64,000 nucleotides of DNA, from positions 558,001 through 622,000 of the forward strand of contig NZ_JAUSSF010000001.1 of assembly GCF_030812195.1 (NCBI RefSeq), given 5' to 3'. Below are positions 26,108-34,268 of this stretch, in pieces (position 1 is the first letter of the stretch; the number at the start of each line of letters is the position of its first letter). A program made the position numbers and the translations under genes. Source of the stretch: Chryseobacterium lathyri. Its GTDB lineage: Bacteria; Bacteroidota; Bacteroidia; Flavobacteriales; Weeksellaceae. Under the pieces are notes generated by a model. It was not told the DNA's origin and made no database searches. It was given only the letters and a program-made list of their open reading frames with translations.

Positions 26108-26170
26108 AAATGTTATTTAGTAAATATCATGATGTTTTAGATTATTTATTATACAAAAAATGTTATTAAA

Positions 26171-26190
26171 TTTCCGTATATTTACGGAAA
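26171..26190. promoter_or_regulatory. Perfect palindrome TTTCCGTA-N4-TACGGAAA
   Basis: The 8-bp arms are perfect and separated by TATT. It lies midway between the start of the 30-codon ORF (minus strand) and the start of the GT14 gene (plus strand, 60 bp away), so it can act on both. Its inner arms repeat those of the palindrome at 9906-9919. Confidence 0.6.
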
Positions 26191-26249
26191 TGTCTATTAA
26201 TACTTTATAAAATAAGTTGTAAACATTCATAATTTTTAAATAATGTAAA

Positions 26250-27212
26250 ATGATAAATGTTTGCCCAGACGATAGTAATGGACATAGTATCGGTAATATT
26301 CCGAGGAAATCCATCAATATTGCGTACTTAATTTTAGTACATCGTTTACCTGATCAATTCAAGCGGCTTTTTAAAGCCCTTTATGATCCTTCTAATTTTT
26401 ACCTTATTCATATCGATAGAAAAGCCAATCAGGAAATCGGTGAAGAGATCGGTGTCTTTTTACAGAAATATCCGAATGTCCATATTCTAAAAAGTAAGAA
26501 CGTTGTTTGGGGTGGCTACAGCATGGTTCAGGCAGAGCTGGACGGAATGAAATATCTGTTGGATATGGAAATGAAATGGGACTACTTTATCAATTTGAGC
26601 GGTCAGGATTATCCTTTGAAATCACAGGAGATTATCAAAGAATTTTTGTCAAAAAATAATGGGAAGAGCTATATAAAAATTGCAGATCAGAAGAAAAGCA
26701 GACCCGAAACGATGAACCGGATTGAAAATTATTTTGAAGAGTCAGAAGATAAAATTTCGGAGGAAACCTATAAAAGGGATTTTATGAAAGGGGTCATTCC
26801 CTATATTGGCGGGCAATGGATGATTCTCACCAGAAGCTGTTGTGAATTTATATGCAACAGTACTGAGGTGAAAAGGTTTGAAGATTATTATCTGAATACC
26901 TTAATTGCAGATGAGTCTTTTTTCCAGACTGTGCTGATGAATACTTCTTTTGATGGTATTTTGGTAGACGATGATAAAAGAGCAATTATCTGGATTCCCG
27001 ACGGTGATATTAAGTTGAGACCAAAAACCTTTACTGAAACAGATTTGGATTTTCTGCAAACTGGGAATCACCTTTTTGCAAGGAAATTCGATGATAATGT
27101 GGACAGCAAAATCATTGGGTATATTAAAGATCAGTATAATGAGCCTTTTAAAACGCTTATAAAAATAATTGACATAAAAAGTATTGCCAACAATTTAAAT
27201 CATCTCAATTAA
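26250..27212 (+). CDS. GT14 family beta-1,6-N-acetylglucosaminyltransferase-like protein
   Basis: The 320-residue protein has the Core-2/I-branching (GT14) pattern: AYLILVHRLPDQFKRLFKAL, NFYLIHIDRKAN, VVWGGYSMVQAELDGMKYLL, FINLSGQDYPLKSQEII and later GGQWMILTRSCCEFI with a DESFFQTVL motif that carries the likely catalytic acid. It would add a sugar to a surface glycan. It is a cytoplasmic GT-A enzyme with no membrane segment, and is monocistronic with a strong terminator. Confidence 0.87.
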   Translation: MINVCPDDSNGHSIGNIPRKSINIAYLILVHRLPDQFKRLFKALYDPSNFYLIHIDRKANQEIGEEIGVFLQKYPNVHILKSKNVVWGGYSMVQAELDGMKYLLDMEMKWDYFINLSGQDYPLKSQEIIKEFLSKNNGKSYIKIADQKKSRPETMNRIENYFEESEDKISEETYKRDFMKGVIPYIGGQWMILTRSCCEFICNSTEVKRFEDYYLNTLIADESFFQTVLMNTSFDGILVDDDKRAIIWIPDGDIKLRPKTFTETDLDFLQTGNHLFARKFDDNVDSKIIGYIKDQYNEPFKTLIKIIDIKSIANNLNHLN

Positions 27213-27260
27213 AATTGTTGAATTGATGAGAACCTGAAAGTCTTTTCAATCTCAAGGTAC

Positions 27261-27287
27261 CCTGACTGATACAGTCAGGTTTTTTTA
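27261..27287 (+). terminator. Terminator after the GT14 gene
   Basis: CCTGACTG and CAGTCAGG form a perfect 8-bp stem with an ATA loop, followed by seven T residues. Confidence 0.88.
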
Positions 27288-27332
27288 TTTGCCTTCCTTA
27301 TCTGAACCATATTATCTATAACCGGATGTTAG

Positions 27333-27437
27333 CTTTTTCGTGAAGAAAGACAAGATCAACAACAACAACAACAAGCTAAAAATGTGGAAAAGCAGATCAA
27401 CAGTGATCTTAAGGAAAAAAATAAGTTGATTCCATGA
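27333..27437 (+). pseudogene. Remnant of a Gln-rich protein C-terminus
   Basis: An open stretch of 34 codons after an in-frame TAG reads REERQDQQQQQQAKNVEKQ, continues with a Lys/Glu-rich tail, and ends in a TGA at 27435-27437. The (CAA)n run and charged helix look like real coding sequence, but there is no start codon. It lies in the gap between the GT14 terminator and the XRE promoter. Most likely it is the decayed end of a lost gene; chance is possible. Confidence 0.35.
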
Positions 27438-27487
27438 GATTTATAAGTTTGTACTGTGAAAACAGACGCTTTTTTAGTCGAAATGTG

Positions 27488-27495
27488 TATTTTTG
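27488..27495 (+). promoter_or_regulatory. -7 promoter element TATTTTTG of the XRE/S24 regulator
   Basis: Exact TAnnTTTG match 18 bp before the ATG at 27514. It excludes the alternative in-frame TTG at 27493, which overlaps it. Confidence 0.55.
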
Positions 27496-27513
27496 TTGAT
27501 ATATTTTGTATCA

Positions 27514-28299
27514 ATGTCGATTTTTTCAAACAATATTCGCTTTTTGAGAGATAAAAGAGAGCTCTCTCAACAGTCCGTAGCCAATGAATTAACAATTTCC
27601 CGTGTAAGGTATTCCAAATATGAAAACGGAGTCTCTGAGCCACCTATTGAGCTTCTTATAAAAATATCTAAATATTTTCACGTCAGTATTGATCTTCTGG
27701 TGTCCGTAGATATCCGTAAATACCCAGTTGAAGACATGCTGATGCTTCCGGACAACAGAATTGTCCTGCCGGTAGCTGTAGACGATCTGGGAAATGATAC
27801 CATTGAAATTATTCCGCAGAAAGCATCAATGGGCTACCTTGAAGGCTACAGCGATGTAGGCTATATTGAAAGCCTGCAGAGAATTGCCCTCCCCTTCCTT
27901 ACTAACGGTAAATATAGGGCCTTCCCGGCAGATGGAGACTCAATGCCACCCTTTAGGAACGGGTCCTATATCGTAGGGAAATATGTAGAAGGGATTGATG
28001 AGCTGAAGCCAGGAAAAACCTATGTTTTCATTACTTTAAATGACGGAATCACCTATAAACGTTTTAAAGAAAAAAAAGGAAATACTATCTGTGTAAGTGC
28101 CGATAATTCATTCTACGAACCTTATAACATTCCCTTTGAAGAAATTGTAGAAATCTGGCAGTATGCATCAGGAATCTTTCCTGAAGACTTTGAGCCCGGT
28201 GACTATGAAAACTATAATTTTAAAGAAATGTTCCGGGAACTGAAGCAGGATATCAAGCAGCTGGACCAAAAGGTTTCCGGGCGCCGTAAATTTAAATAA
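27514..28299 (+). CDS. XRE-type regulator with LexA-like S24 peptidase domain
   Basis: The 261-residue protein has an N-terminal helix-turn-helix (NIRFLRDKRELSQQSVANEL, ISRVRYSKYENGVSEPP; residues about 5-65). A LexA/CI-type C-terminal domain follows: a KASMGYLEGY region where self-cleavage occurs in relatives, the catalytic serine in GDSMPP, and the lysine in YKRFKEKK. A short basic tail ends the protein. Such regulators cleave themselves on RecA-ssDNA signals. It lies 18 bp upstream of alkB in the same orientation, suggesting control of a DNA-repair operon. Confidence 0.87.
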   Translation: MSIFSNNIRFLRDKRELSQQSVANELTISRVRYSKYENGVSEPPIELLIKISKYFHVSIDLLVSVDIRKYPVEDMLMLPDNRIVLPVAVDDLGNDTIEIIPQKASMGYLEGYSDVGYIESLQRIALPFLTNGKYRAFPADGDSMPPFRNGSYIVGKYVEGIDELKPGKTYVFITLNDGITYKRFKEKKGNTICVSADNSFYEPYNIPFEEIVEIWQYASGIFPEDFEPGDYENYNFKEMFRELKQDIKQLDQKVSGRRKFK

Positions 28300-28317
28300 G
28301 CTGGCATCAACTGTATA

Positions 28318-28929
28318 ATGGATCAGTTAAGTCTTTTTAGTTCAGATGAATATATCCGGTTCCCGAAAGAATTGCTCGAATATACCGAGCAATTTCTGCC
28401 TGAGGATGAAGCCTCAAAACTTGAGGAGATTCTGCTTCGTACAGCCCCGTGGAAACAGAGAACCCAGAAGATGTATGATAAAATGGTTCTCACCCCGAGA
28501 TTGACAGTATGGTATGGAGATGCTGGCAGAACCTATCAGTTGGGTGGCAACTCTTTTAATGTCAATCCGTGGCTGCCCGAATTATTATCCTTAAAACAGC
28601 AGGTAGAAAAATCATCCGGTTATAAATTTAATTCTGTGCTGCTGAACTTATACCGCGACGGAAACGATTCCGTAGCATGGCATCGTGATAAAGAAACCGA
28701 GCTGGGAAACCGTCCTGTAATTGCTTCCATAAGTCTTGGCCAGGTAAGGAATTTTGATTTTCGGAAAGCAGATAACCATCGGAATAAATACAGCTTACCG
28801 CTTCAGCATGGATCCCTGCTGATTATGAAAGGAGATCTCCAGGTAAATTGGGAACATCGCATTGCCAAATCTGCAAAACCTATGAAACCACGAATCAACC
28901 TTACGTTCCGTCTGGTTCATGAAGTATAG
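28318..28929 (+). CDS. alkB: AlkB-like Fe(II)/2-oxoglutarate DNA dealkylase
   Basis: The 203-residue protein has the Fe(II)-binding HxD in AWHRDKE, the distal His in WEHRIAKS, and the 2-oxoglutarate-binding Arg in KPRINLTFRLV. TVWYGDAGRTYQLGG near the middle is a substrate-lid feature of the AlkB family (ALKBH2/3-like). It repairs 1-methyladenine and 3-methylcytosine. The gene follows the LexA-like regulator by 18 bp and its end nearly touches the convergent exonuclease III gene (11 bp). Confidence 0.92.
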   Translation: MDQLSLFSSDEYIRFPKELLEYTEQFLPEDEASKLEEILLRTAPWKQRTQKMYDKMVLTPRLTVWYGDAGRTYQLGGNSFNVNPWLPELLSLKQQVEKSSGYKFNSVLLNLYRDGNDSVAWHRDKETELGNRPVIASISLGQVRNFDFRKADNHRNKYSLPLQHGSLLIMKGDLQVNWEHRIAKSAKPMKPRINLTFRLVHEV

Positions 28930-28940
28930 ACAGCAGGTAT

Positions 28941-29714
28941 TTATTTCTCCAATTGAATCCATACAGGGGCATGGTCACTGCTTTTCGCCCAGCCACGGAC
29001 ATGACTGTCGACACCGCCGGACCGTAAGCCTGAATGAAGATATGGGCTTAAAAGAATATGATCCAGCCTTATGCCTGCATTACGGTCATATGCCTTATAC
29101 AGATAATCCCAGAAAGTGTAAATAGTATCATCTGGATACAGTGTACGTATCGAATCCAGCCAGCCTTTATTTAACAGTTCTTTGTAGGCTTTTCTGACTT
29201 CTTTCCTGAATAATGCATCGTTTTCCCAGCGTTCAGGTTTATAAACATCTCTAGGTTCAGGAATAATATTAAAATCACCGATAAGTACTGCGGGAAGTTC
29301 CATGGTAATGAGTTCTTTGGCTCGGTTTTTAAAACGTTTGATCCAGTCTAACTTATAATCAAATTTTGGTCCCGGGTAAGGATTTCCATTGGGAAGATAC
29401 AGGCAGCATATCACCATTTGATCAATAATAGCTTCAATGTAACGGCTCTGCAGGTCTTCGGGATTTCCGGGCAACGCTCTCTGAACTTCTGTGATCTCCA
29501 GGTCTTTGGCAAGTATGGCTACCCCATTCCAGCTTTTCTGCCCAGTCCAGATGGCCTGATATCCTGCAGCATTGATTTCTTTTAAAGGAAAGCGTTCTTG
29601 CGGCGCTTTTAGTTCCTGAAGGCAGACAATATCCGGTCCGGCTTCTTTCAGCCATTTAAGCAAAACCGGTAAGCGGCCATTGATTCCGTTTACATTATAC
29701 GTTGCTATTTTCAT
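28941..29714 (-). CDS. xth: Exodeoxyribonuclease III (AP endonuclease)
   Basis: The start is set at 29714 (MKIATYNVNGINGRL), the canonical beginning of the family; the upstream ATG at 29756 adds unrelated residues. The 257-residue protein has DIVCLQELKAP (metal-binding Glu), LPNGNPYPG, VLIGDFNIIPEPRDV, and the C-terminal IRLDHILLSP and SSDHAPVWIQL (catalytic Asp-His). It cleaves at abasic sites and trims 3' ends. It is convergent with alkB. Confidence 0.94.
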   Translation of the reverse strand: MKIATYNVNGINGRLPVLLKWLKEAGPDIVCLQELKAPQERFPLKEINAAGYQAIWTGQKSWNGVAILAKDLEITEVQRALPGNPEDLQSRYIEAIIDQMVICCLYLPNGNPYPGPKFDYKLDWIKRFKNRAKELITMELPAVLIGDFNIIPEPRDVYKPERWENDALFRKEVRKAYKELLNKGWLDSIRTLYPDDTIYTFWDYLYKAYDRNAGIRLDHILLSPYLHSGLRSGGVDSHVRGWAKSSDHAPVWIQLEK

Positions 29715-29869
29715 ATTGAGACGATTTAGAACTCTGTATCTGCATTTATGAGGCAATAATTATTCCATCATATCGGATGATAATAAGGTTTTTGAAGTTA
29801 CCATTAAAATAAAAATTTGAATTTATATTGGCATAATTTATTCATTACGTTAAACATAAAATTTACCCC

Positions 29870-30097
29870 ATGTTAAGTAAAAATTTCACAAAAGCAGAAT
29901 TTGTATTGAATAGTGAAAATCAATACCAGATAGAATTTACCATTAACGAAATTGGTGAAGGAGCCAATCTAACCATTGAAAGAAAAAACGAAAATGGAGA
30001 ATTTGAAGTCATTCAGCCCGCTATTGGCAGACTGAATGACCGTATTTTTATCAAATGGAGTGAGCCATTCGACGGCAGGATTATTTTTGATAAATAA
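29870..30097 (+). CDS. Small conserved-looking hypothetical protein (75 aa)
   Basis: The protein appears to be a beta-sandwich-like small protein with Glu/Asn-rich strands (QYQIEFTINEIGEGANLTIERK) and a C-terminal FDGRIIFDK. There is no signal peptide or known motif. It is 10 bp upstream of the next small gene on the same strand, so the pair is likely co-transcribed. Confidence 0.6.
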   Translation: MLSKNFTKAEFVLNSENQYQIEFTINEIGEGANLTIERKNENGEFEVIQPAIGRLNDRIFIKWSEPFDGRIIFDK

Positions 30098-30107
30098 AAA
30101 AAAGCTT

Positions 30108-30338
30108 ATGAAATACAGTGAAGCCTTAGAATATAAAAAAGAAGCTTTAAAAAAAGCGGATACATCTGTACTCCAGAATTATCATATCATTATTACCCCT
30201 GCTGATACCGGAGAAAGTGCAAAGTATATAGAAGATTTCTCGAAAAACCCGGACGATTTCAACGACAGCAGCTGTAAAAAATACTGTTCAAATGATGAGT
30301 ATGAAGTGATGAGCTTTAAAAAAGAAACGGAAGATTAA
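30108..30338 (+). CDS. Small hypothetical protein (76 aa), Cys-containing
   Basis: I place the start at 30108 (MKYSEALEYKKEALKK). The longer frame from 30036 runs inside the preceding gene. The peptide is helical, then has NYHIIITPADTGESAKYI and a late CKKYC pair. I do not recognise it. The spacing to the gene before it suggests an operon. Confidence 0.6.
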   Translation: MKYSEALEYKKEALKKADTSVLQNYHIIITPADTGESAKYIEDFSKNPDDFNDSSCKKYCSNDEYEVMSFKKETED

Positions 30339-30482
30339 AAGGCTCTTCCCTATTGGATCATTTCAAAGATTTCCCTGTTCATAAATTTTTCTGGTCTGCC
30401 ACATACATACCCGGAAATGCAGGCTGGTCCCATAATTGCAGATAATATGTCATCAAATAATCAATCACTAAATTATATTATT

Positions 30483-31049
30483 ATGGAAACTAAAAAAACA
30501 ACAAGAAAAGCAGTCTCGAAAACCGCAACCAAAAAAACAGGAAAAACCCCTGCCAAAAAAAATGCCGCCAAGCAGCTGAAAGATTTGTTTGAAGATTCAC
30601 TGAAAGACATTTACTGGGCAGAAAAAGCTCTAGTAAAAGCCCTGCCTAAAATGCATAAGAATGCAACAGACAAAAAACTGAAAATGGCTATTGAGCAGCA
30701 TCTTAATGAAACAGAAATCCATGTAAAAAGACTCGAAGAATGTTTTGCTGCTCTCGGCAAAAAAGCCCAGGCTAAAAAATGTGATGCCATGCAGGGATTA
30801 TTAGATGAAGGTAAGAGCATCATGGAAGAAACTGAGGCAGGAGCCGTAAGAGATGCAGGGATAGTTGCCGCTGCACAGAAAGTGGAACACTATGAAATTG
30901 CCACCTATGGGTCGCTGGCTGCGTATGCCAAAGTTTTGAAAGAAAAAATATGTCTAAAGAACTTGCTGGCCACTCTTAATGAAGAAAAAAAATGTGATGA
31001 ACTGCTAACTAAAATAGCGGATACTGCCATTAACAGTAAAGCAAAATAA
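30483..31049 (+). CDS. YciE/DUF892-type ferritin-like protein with Lys-rich N-terminal tail
   Basis: From METKKTT at 30483 the 188-residue protein has a 35-residue basic, Lys/Ala/Thr-rich tail, then the DUF892 four-helix core: LKDLFEDSLKDIYWAEKALV, EQHLNETEIHVKRLEECF, and AGIVAAAQKVEHYEIATYGS. The E...ExxH carboxylates typical of ferritin-like stress proteins are visible. The tail resembles histone-like or Dps-like DNA-binding tails. Likely role: stress or iron handling, possibly near DNA. Confidence 0.83.
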   Translation: METKKTTRKAVSKTATKKTGKTPAKKNAAKQLKDLFEDSLKDIYWAEKALVKALPKMHKNATDKKLKMAIEQHLNETEIHVKRLEECFAALGKKAQAKKCDAMQGLLDEGKSIMEETEAGAVRDAGIVAAAQKVEHYEIATYGSLAAYAKVLKEKICLKNLLATLNEEKKCDELLTKIADTAINSKAK

Positions 31050-31067
31050 GATTATAAATATATTAAC

Positions 31068-31093
31068 AGAGGCCTGGAAACAGGTCTCTTTTA
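31068..31093 (+). terminator. Terminator after the DUF892 gene
   Basis: AGAGGCCTG and CAGGTCTCT pair (one G-T wobble) around a GAAA loop, followed by TTTTAT. Confidence 0.8.
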
Positions 31094-31150
31094 TGTTTAT
31101 TGATTTCAGATATCATTTTTAATGCTTCATAATAGGAATTTACCATGTGA

Positions 31151-31495
31151 TCAGCGTATAAAATCCAGGAGGCGTTTTCTTGTGATCACCTGATTTTCTT
31201 TATAGAACCCTTCTTCATCTAAGCGTGCCAGCGATGCTGTAGATTGAGCAGAAAGCCATGTAACAAACAGATCCCTGGTTTCAAAGATCCTTGGAAAATT
31301 GAAATCGCCATCGTATATTTCTCCGTACATAAACTTCTGATCTTCATTTACTTTCATACCCATTCCGCAATAATCCCTGTGGCTGTAACCTAAAACGGCA
31401 CCAGTCTGCAATTTATCTGCGACAAGATTGGCAAGCCTTTCTCCAAACACAACAGAGTCCGGTTTCGGTCTTTCTGAAAAAAGGTAATTGTCCAT
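31151..31495 (-). CDS. Hypothetical protein (114 aa)
   Basis: The protein has no signal or membrane segment. It contains GAVLGYSHRDYCGMGMKVNE and IYDGDFNFPRIFETRDLFVTW, which look like a compact alpha/beta fold. I do not recognise the family; the start is the only good ATG. It is convergent with the DUF892 gene. Confidence 0.65.
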   Translation of the reverse strand: MDNYLFSERPKPDSVVFGERLANLVADKLQTGAVLGYSHRDYCGMGMKVNEDQKFMYGEIYDGDFNFPRIFETRDLFVTWLSAQSTASLARLDEEGFYKENQVITRKRLLDFIR

Positions 31496-31615
31496 AAGTT
31501 TAAACTATTCAAATTAATAATCTTCTAAGTTAGACCATTCATATTTGAATTAATAATTTTTATAATCAATTTTGTTTTAAGTTTATCATGATAACAATAA
31601 TTAGTATCAGTTTTT

Positions 31616-31623
31616 TAACTTTG
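31616..31623 (+). promoter_or_regulatory. -7 promoter element TAACTTTG of the glycosylase gene
   Basis: Exact TAnnTTTG match 27 bp before the TTG start codon of the 3-methyladenine glycosylase gene. Confidence 0.55.
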
Positions 31624-31649
31624 TTTATCTTAAAACTACATAAACGGAT

Positions 31650-32252
31650 TTGAAGCTGCCACTTTCTTATTATTTAAATCAGGATGTTATTTTCCTGGCT
31701 AGGGATCTTTTGGGAAAAATACTTTTCACAGAAATAAATGGGGACATTACTGCGGGGATCATTGTAGAAACCGAGGCCTATTTCGGTGTCATAGATAAAG
31801 CTTCCCATGCTTACGGAGGACGCCGCACCGGACGTACCGAAACATTATACACCCAGGGCGGTGTTTCTTATGTTTATTTATGCTATGGAATCCACCATCT
31901 ATTTAATATTGTAAGCTCTGTTGAAGGTGAACCCCACGCGGTATTGGTAAGGGCTGTGGAACCATTTACAGGAACTGAAATCATGGAGCTCAGGCGGAAT
32001 ATGCCGGCTTCTAAGACCGCTATTTCATCAGGACCGGGTTCAGCTGCTAAGGCTTTAGGCATTGACCGTTCTTTTAATAGAAAAGATTTAACTGGAAACG
32101 AAATATGGATCGAAGACCATAGTATAAAATATTCTCCTGACGAGATTATTTCAGGACCTCGGATCGGAGTTGCCTATGCCCAGGAAGATGCACTGCTGCC
32201 ATGGCGTTTTTATGTGAAGGGAAATAAGTTTGTAAGCAAACCCAGGTCCTGA
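31650..32252 (+). CDS. DNA-3-methyladenine glycosylase (AAG/MPG type)
   Basis: The 200-residue protein (TTG start) has DVIFLARDLLGKILFTEING, the catalytic-region motif IIVETEAYFGVIDKASHAYGG, RTETLYTQGGVSYVYLCYGIHHLFNIV, and a C-terminal GPRIGVAYA. These match the alkyladenine glycosylase family (AAG), which excises alkylated purines. Together with alkB and xth nearby it forms a loose base-repair neighbourhood. It is transcribed alone, from a -7 element just upstream. Confidence 0.92.
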   Translation: MKLPLSYYLNQDVIFLARDLLGKILFTEINGDITAGIIVETEAYFGVIDKASHAYGGRRTGRTETLYTQGGVSYVYLCYGIHHLFNIVSSVEGEPHAVLVRAVEPFTGTEIMELRRNMPASKTAISSGPGSAAKALGIDRSFNRKDLTGNEIWIEDHSIKYSPDEIISGPRIGVAYAQEDALLPWRFYVKGNKFVSKPRS

Positions 32253-32320
32253 TAAATGTTGTTTAAAAATCCCAAAAAATTTTAATATCACCAATATTGG
32301 AAGATGTCCGTCTGTAATAT

Positions 32321-33718
32321 TTATATCTGTGCAGCTTTTAACATCAGATAATGCAGGTCTGTATTTTTAATAAAAGGCGGAAGAAGTTCTTTTCCCGGAC
32401 CGTAAAAGGCAGCTTCTACATAATCTCCTGAGTGGTCCATACTGATCCATCCGACAGAATTATGCTTTTTCTGAATTTCTGAGTAGGCTTTAAAAGGTAG
32501 TTTTTTATAATTGTAAAGTCCTGCTTCCTGCTTTTCGAGCTCTGAATAAAAGCTGAGCAAATGTTTGGCTTCATCATCAGCAAGACGTATTTTGTTGGTC
32601 TCATAGATCCAGTCTTTCATCTGCTGAATATTAAATTCCGGGTGAATGGCGTTCAGAATATATTCATTAGTATATCGGTAATCGGAGATGCTGTTAAAAT
32701 TTTTGGTAGCATCCGGTCCGTAAATTGTTCCTGGATTGGCATTTCCATGATCTGTTGTAATGATGACCAGTGTATTTTGATCTTTCTCCGCAAAATCCAT
32801 TACGGTTTTTATAGCTTCATCGAAAGCAAGCTGATCATGAATTAAAGCAGAAATATCATTGGCATGCGCTGCCCAGTCAACTTTTCCACCCTCAATCTGT
32901 AAGACGAAACCTTCTTTATGGTCTTTCATCTGATGAATAGCGGTTTGAGCCATTTCGGCAAGAGAAGGCATCTGTTGCAGCTCAGGAATACTCGTCCTGT
33001 CGATGGAATATGGCAAAGCACCGGAATTGAACACCCCTAAAACTTTCTTTCCTTTTTCTGCAGTCTTCAGGTCCGCTCTATTTTTAAGAACCTGATAACC
33101 TTTTTGCTTATAAAGGCTATAGATATCTTTCTTATCTTTTCTTTTTAAAGGATTAAAAAATTCATCTCCGCCACCCATCATCACATCAAAGCCTATGTCA
33201 GCATACATTTCCGCAATTTCATTTTCTGCATTTCTACTGTCTGAATTAACGCAGAAACCTGCCGGAGTTGCATGGGTAATCGTTACTGTCGTTACACAGC
33301 CTGTTTTTTTTCCTGTCTTTTTGAACTTTTGCCAGATCGGAACATATTTTTCTCCATTGGCTCCCATATTAAGAACACCGTTTTTCACACGGTATCCTCC
33401 TCCAAAAGAAGAGCTGGCTGCAGCTGAATCCGTAACAATGGAACTGGCAGAAGCAGTATCCATCAAAGCCCGGGAAACTTTATTTTCAAGGTACAGATTC
33501 ATCCAGTTCCCGTTTTTACCAAGAATATTCTGAGAATACAGATTTGCCATTGCTAAAGTTCCTGAGCTCATTCCATCACTGATCATAAAAATTATATTTT
33601 TTGCTTTTTTCCCCGGATCCGGAATTTCTTTTGTACTGTTGGCTAAAAAATCTGACGGATTTAAGGTAAATAAACCTGACAGTAATGCTGAACCTTTTAA
33701 AAATTTGCGTCTGTTCAT
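32321..33718 (-). CDS. Alkaline phosphatase, Tat-exported
   Basis: The 465-residue protein starts with a Tat-type signal (NRRKFLKGSALLSG). It has IFMISDGMSSGTLAMA with metal-binding Asp, the active-site TDSAAASSSFGGG (nucleophile Ser), VLQIEGGKVDWAAHAND, and ITTDHGNANPG (metal-binding Asp-His). This is the PhoA-like alkaline phosphatase family. It releases phosphate in the periplasm. No PhoB box was sought or recognised. Confidence 0.92.
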   Translation of the reverse strand: MNRRKFLKGSALLSGLFTLNPSDFLANSTKEIPDPGKKAKNIIFMISDGMSSGTLAMANLYSQNILGKNGNWMNLYLENKVSRALMDTASASSIVTDSAAASSSFGGGYRVKNGVLNMGANGEKYVPIWQKFKKTGKKTGCVTTVTITHATPAGFCVNSDSRNAENEIAEMYADIGFDVMMGGGDEFFNPLKRKDKKDIYSLYKQKGYQVLKNRADLKTAEKGKKVLGVFNSGALPYSIDRTSIPELQQMPSLAEMAQTAIHQMKDHKEGFVLQIEGGKVDWAAHANDISALIHDQLAFDEAIKTVMDFAEKDQNTLVIITTDHGNANPGTIYGPDATKNFNSISDYRYTNEYILNAIHPEFNIQQMKDWIYETNKIRLADDEAKHLLSFYSELEKQEAGLYNYKKLPFKAYSEIQKKHNSVGWISMDHSGDYVEAAFYGPGKELLPPFIKNTDLHYLMLKAAQI

Positions 33719-33843
33719 CTTGATAAGTTTCGTATGGCAAGTTAGAGGGTAATTCTAACTAATGAAATCATGTTGCGTTAATTAATTATGAATTTTCCTC
33801 TTCAATATCCTGCGCGGCCCTTCCTGCCCCGGAATCATTACGG

Positions 33844-34182
33844 TTAATGCTTATGATTCTTGAAATTAATGATATGGCCTGTAATTAATCCTGCTGCTCC
33901 TGCGTAAATCAAAGGAATATGGATTTCAAAGATCAAATCTGCCAGAACAGAAATTGAGATAAGGCTAATAGAAGCCCAAAAAAGAAGTTTAAGCCAGTTG
34001 CTGGTTATATTTTGGGTCACTCTGTAGACCACAACAGCACCAATGATAAGGAAAGCAAGATCAATATAAGGATTATGGGAAATTCCCAAGGGAATGATCA
34101 TTAACAGAGGGAAAACAATACAATGGATAAGACATAGGACTGCTGCAGAAATTCCTACTGCATCAAGAATTTTTGATTTCAT
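33844..34182 (-). CDS. MerC-type small membrane protein
   Basis: The 112-residue protein has four hydrophobic segments. The first contains AAVLCLIHCIVFPLLMIIPLG, where the Cys-x3-Cys is the MerC metal-binding feature, and the protein ends in a His-rich cytoplasmic tail (HIINFKNHKH). MerC proteins transport mercury or other divalent metals. It is divergent from a Fur-family gene, with shared palindromes between them, so it is more likely a zinc- or iron-regulated transporter in this setting. Confidence 0.85.
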   Translation of the reverse strand: MKSKILDAVGISAAVLCLIHCIVFPLLMIIPLGISHNPYIDLAFLIIGAVVVYRVTQNITSNWLKLLFWASISLISISVLADLIFEIHIPLIYAGAAGLITGHIINFKNHKH

Positions 34183-34204
34183 AAAGATGGGGATTTAAAT
34201 TTCT

Positions 34205-34264
34205 TATTGTAACTTTGTTGCAAAAGTATAAATAAAATTCAAATAACGCAACTTTGTTGCATTA
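34205..34264. promoter_or_regulatory. Divergent MerC/Fur control region with two palindromes
   Basis: Two copies of a GxAACTTTGTTGC palindrome (34209-34221 and 34248-34260) lie between the divergent genes; the second has perfect GCAAC/GTTGC arms and extends to TAA...TTA. The first overlaps a plus-strand -7 box TAACTTTG (34210-34217, for the Fur gene), and a minus-strand -7 box TACTTTTG (34221-34228, for MerC) abuts it. This layout fits repression of both genes by the Fur-family protein. Confidence 0.65.
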
Positions 34265-34268
34265 ATAA

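Noticed and set aside
26117..26317. Minus-strand open frame crossing the palindrome and the start of the GT14 gene
   Set aside because: It overlaps the palindrome and the start of the well-supported GT14 gene and shows no motif.
27356..27643. 95-codon minus-strand frame near the XRE gene
   Set aside because: It is antisense to the XRE gene and the CAA-repeat remnant; the poly-Cys end comes from translating (CAA)n in reverse.
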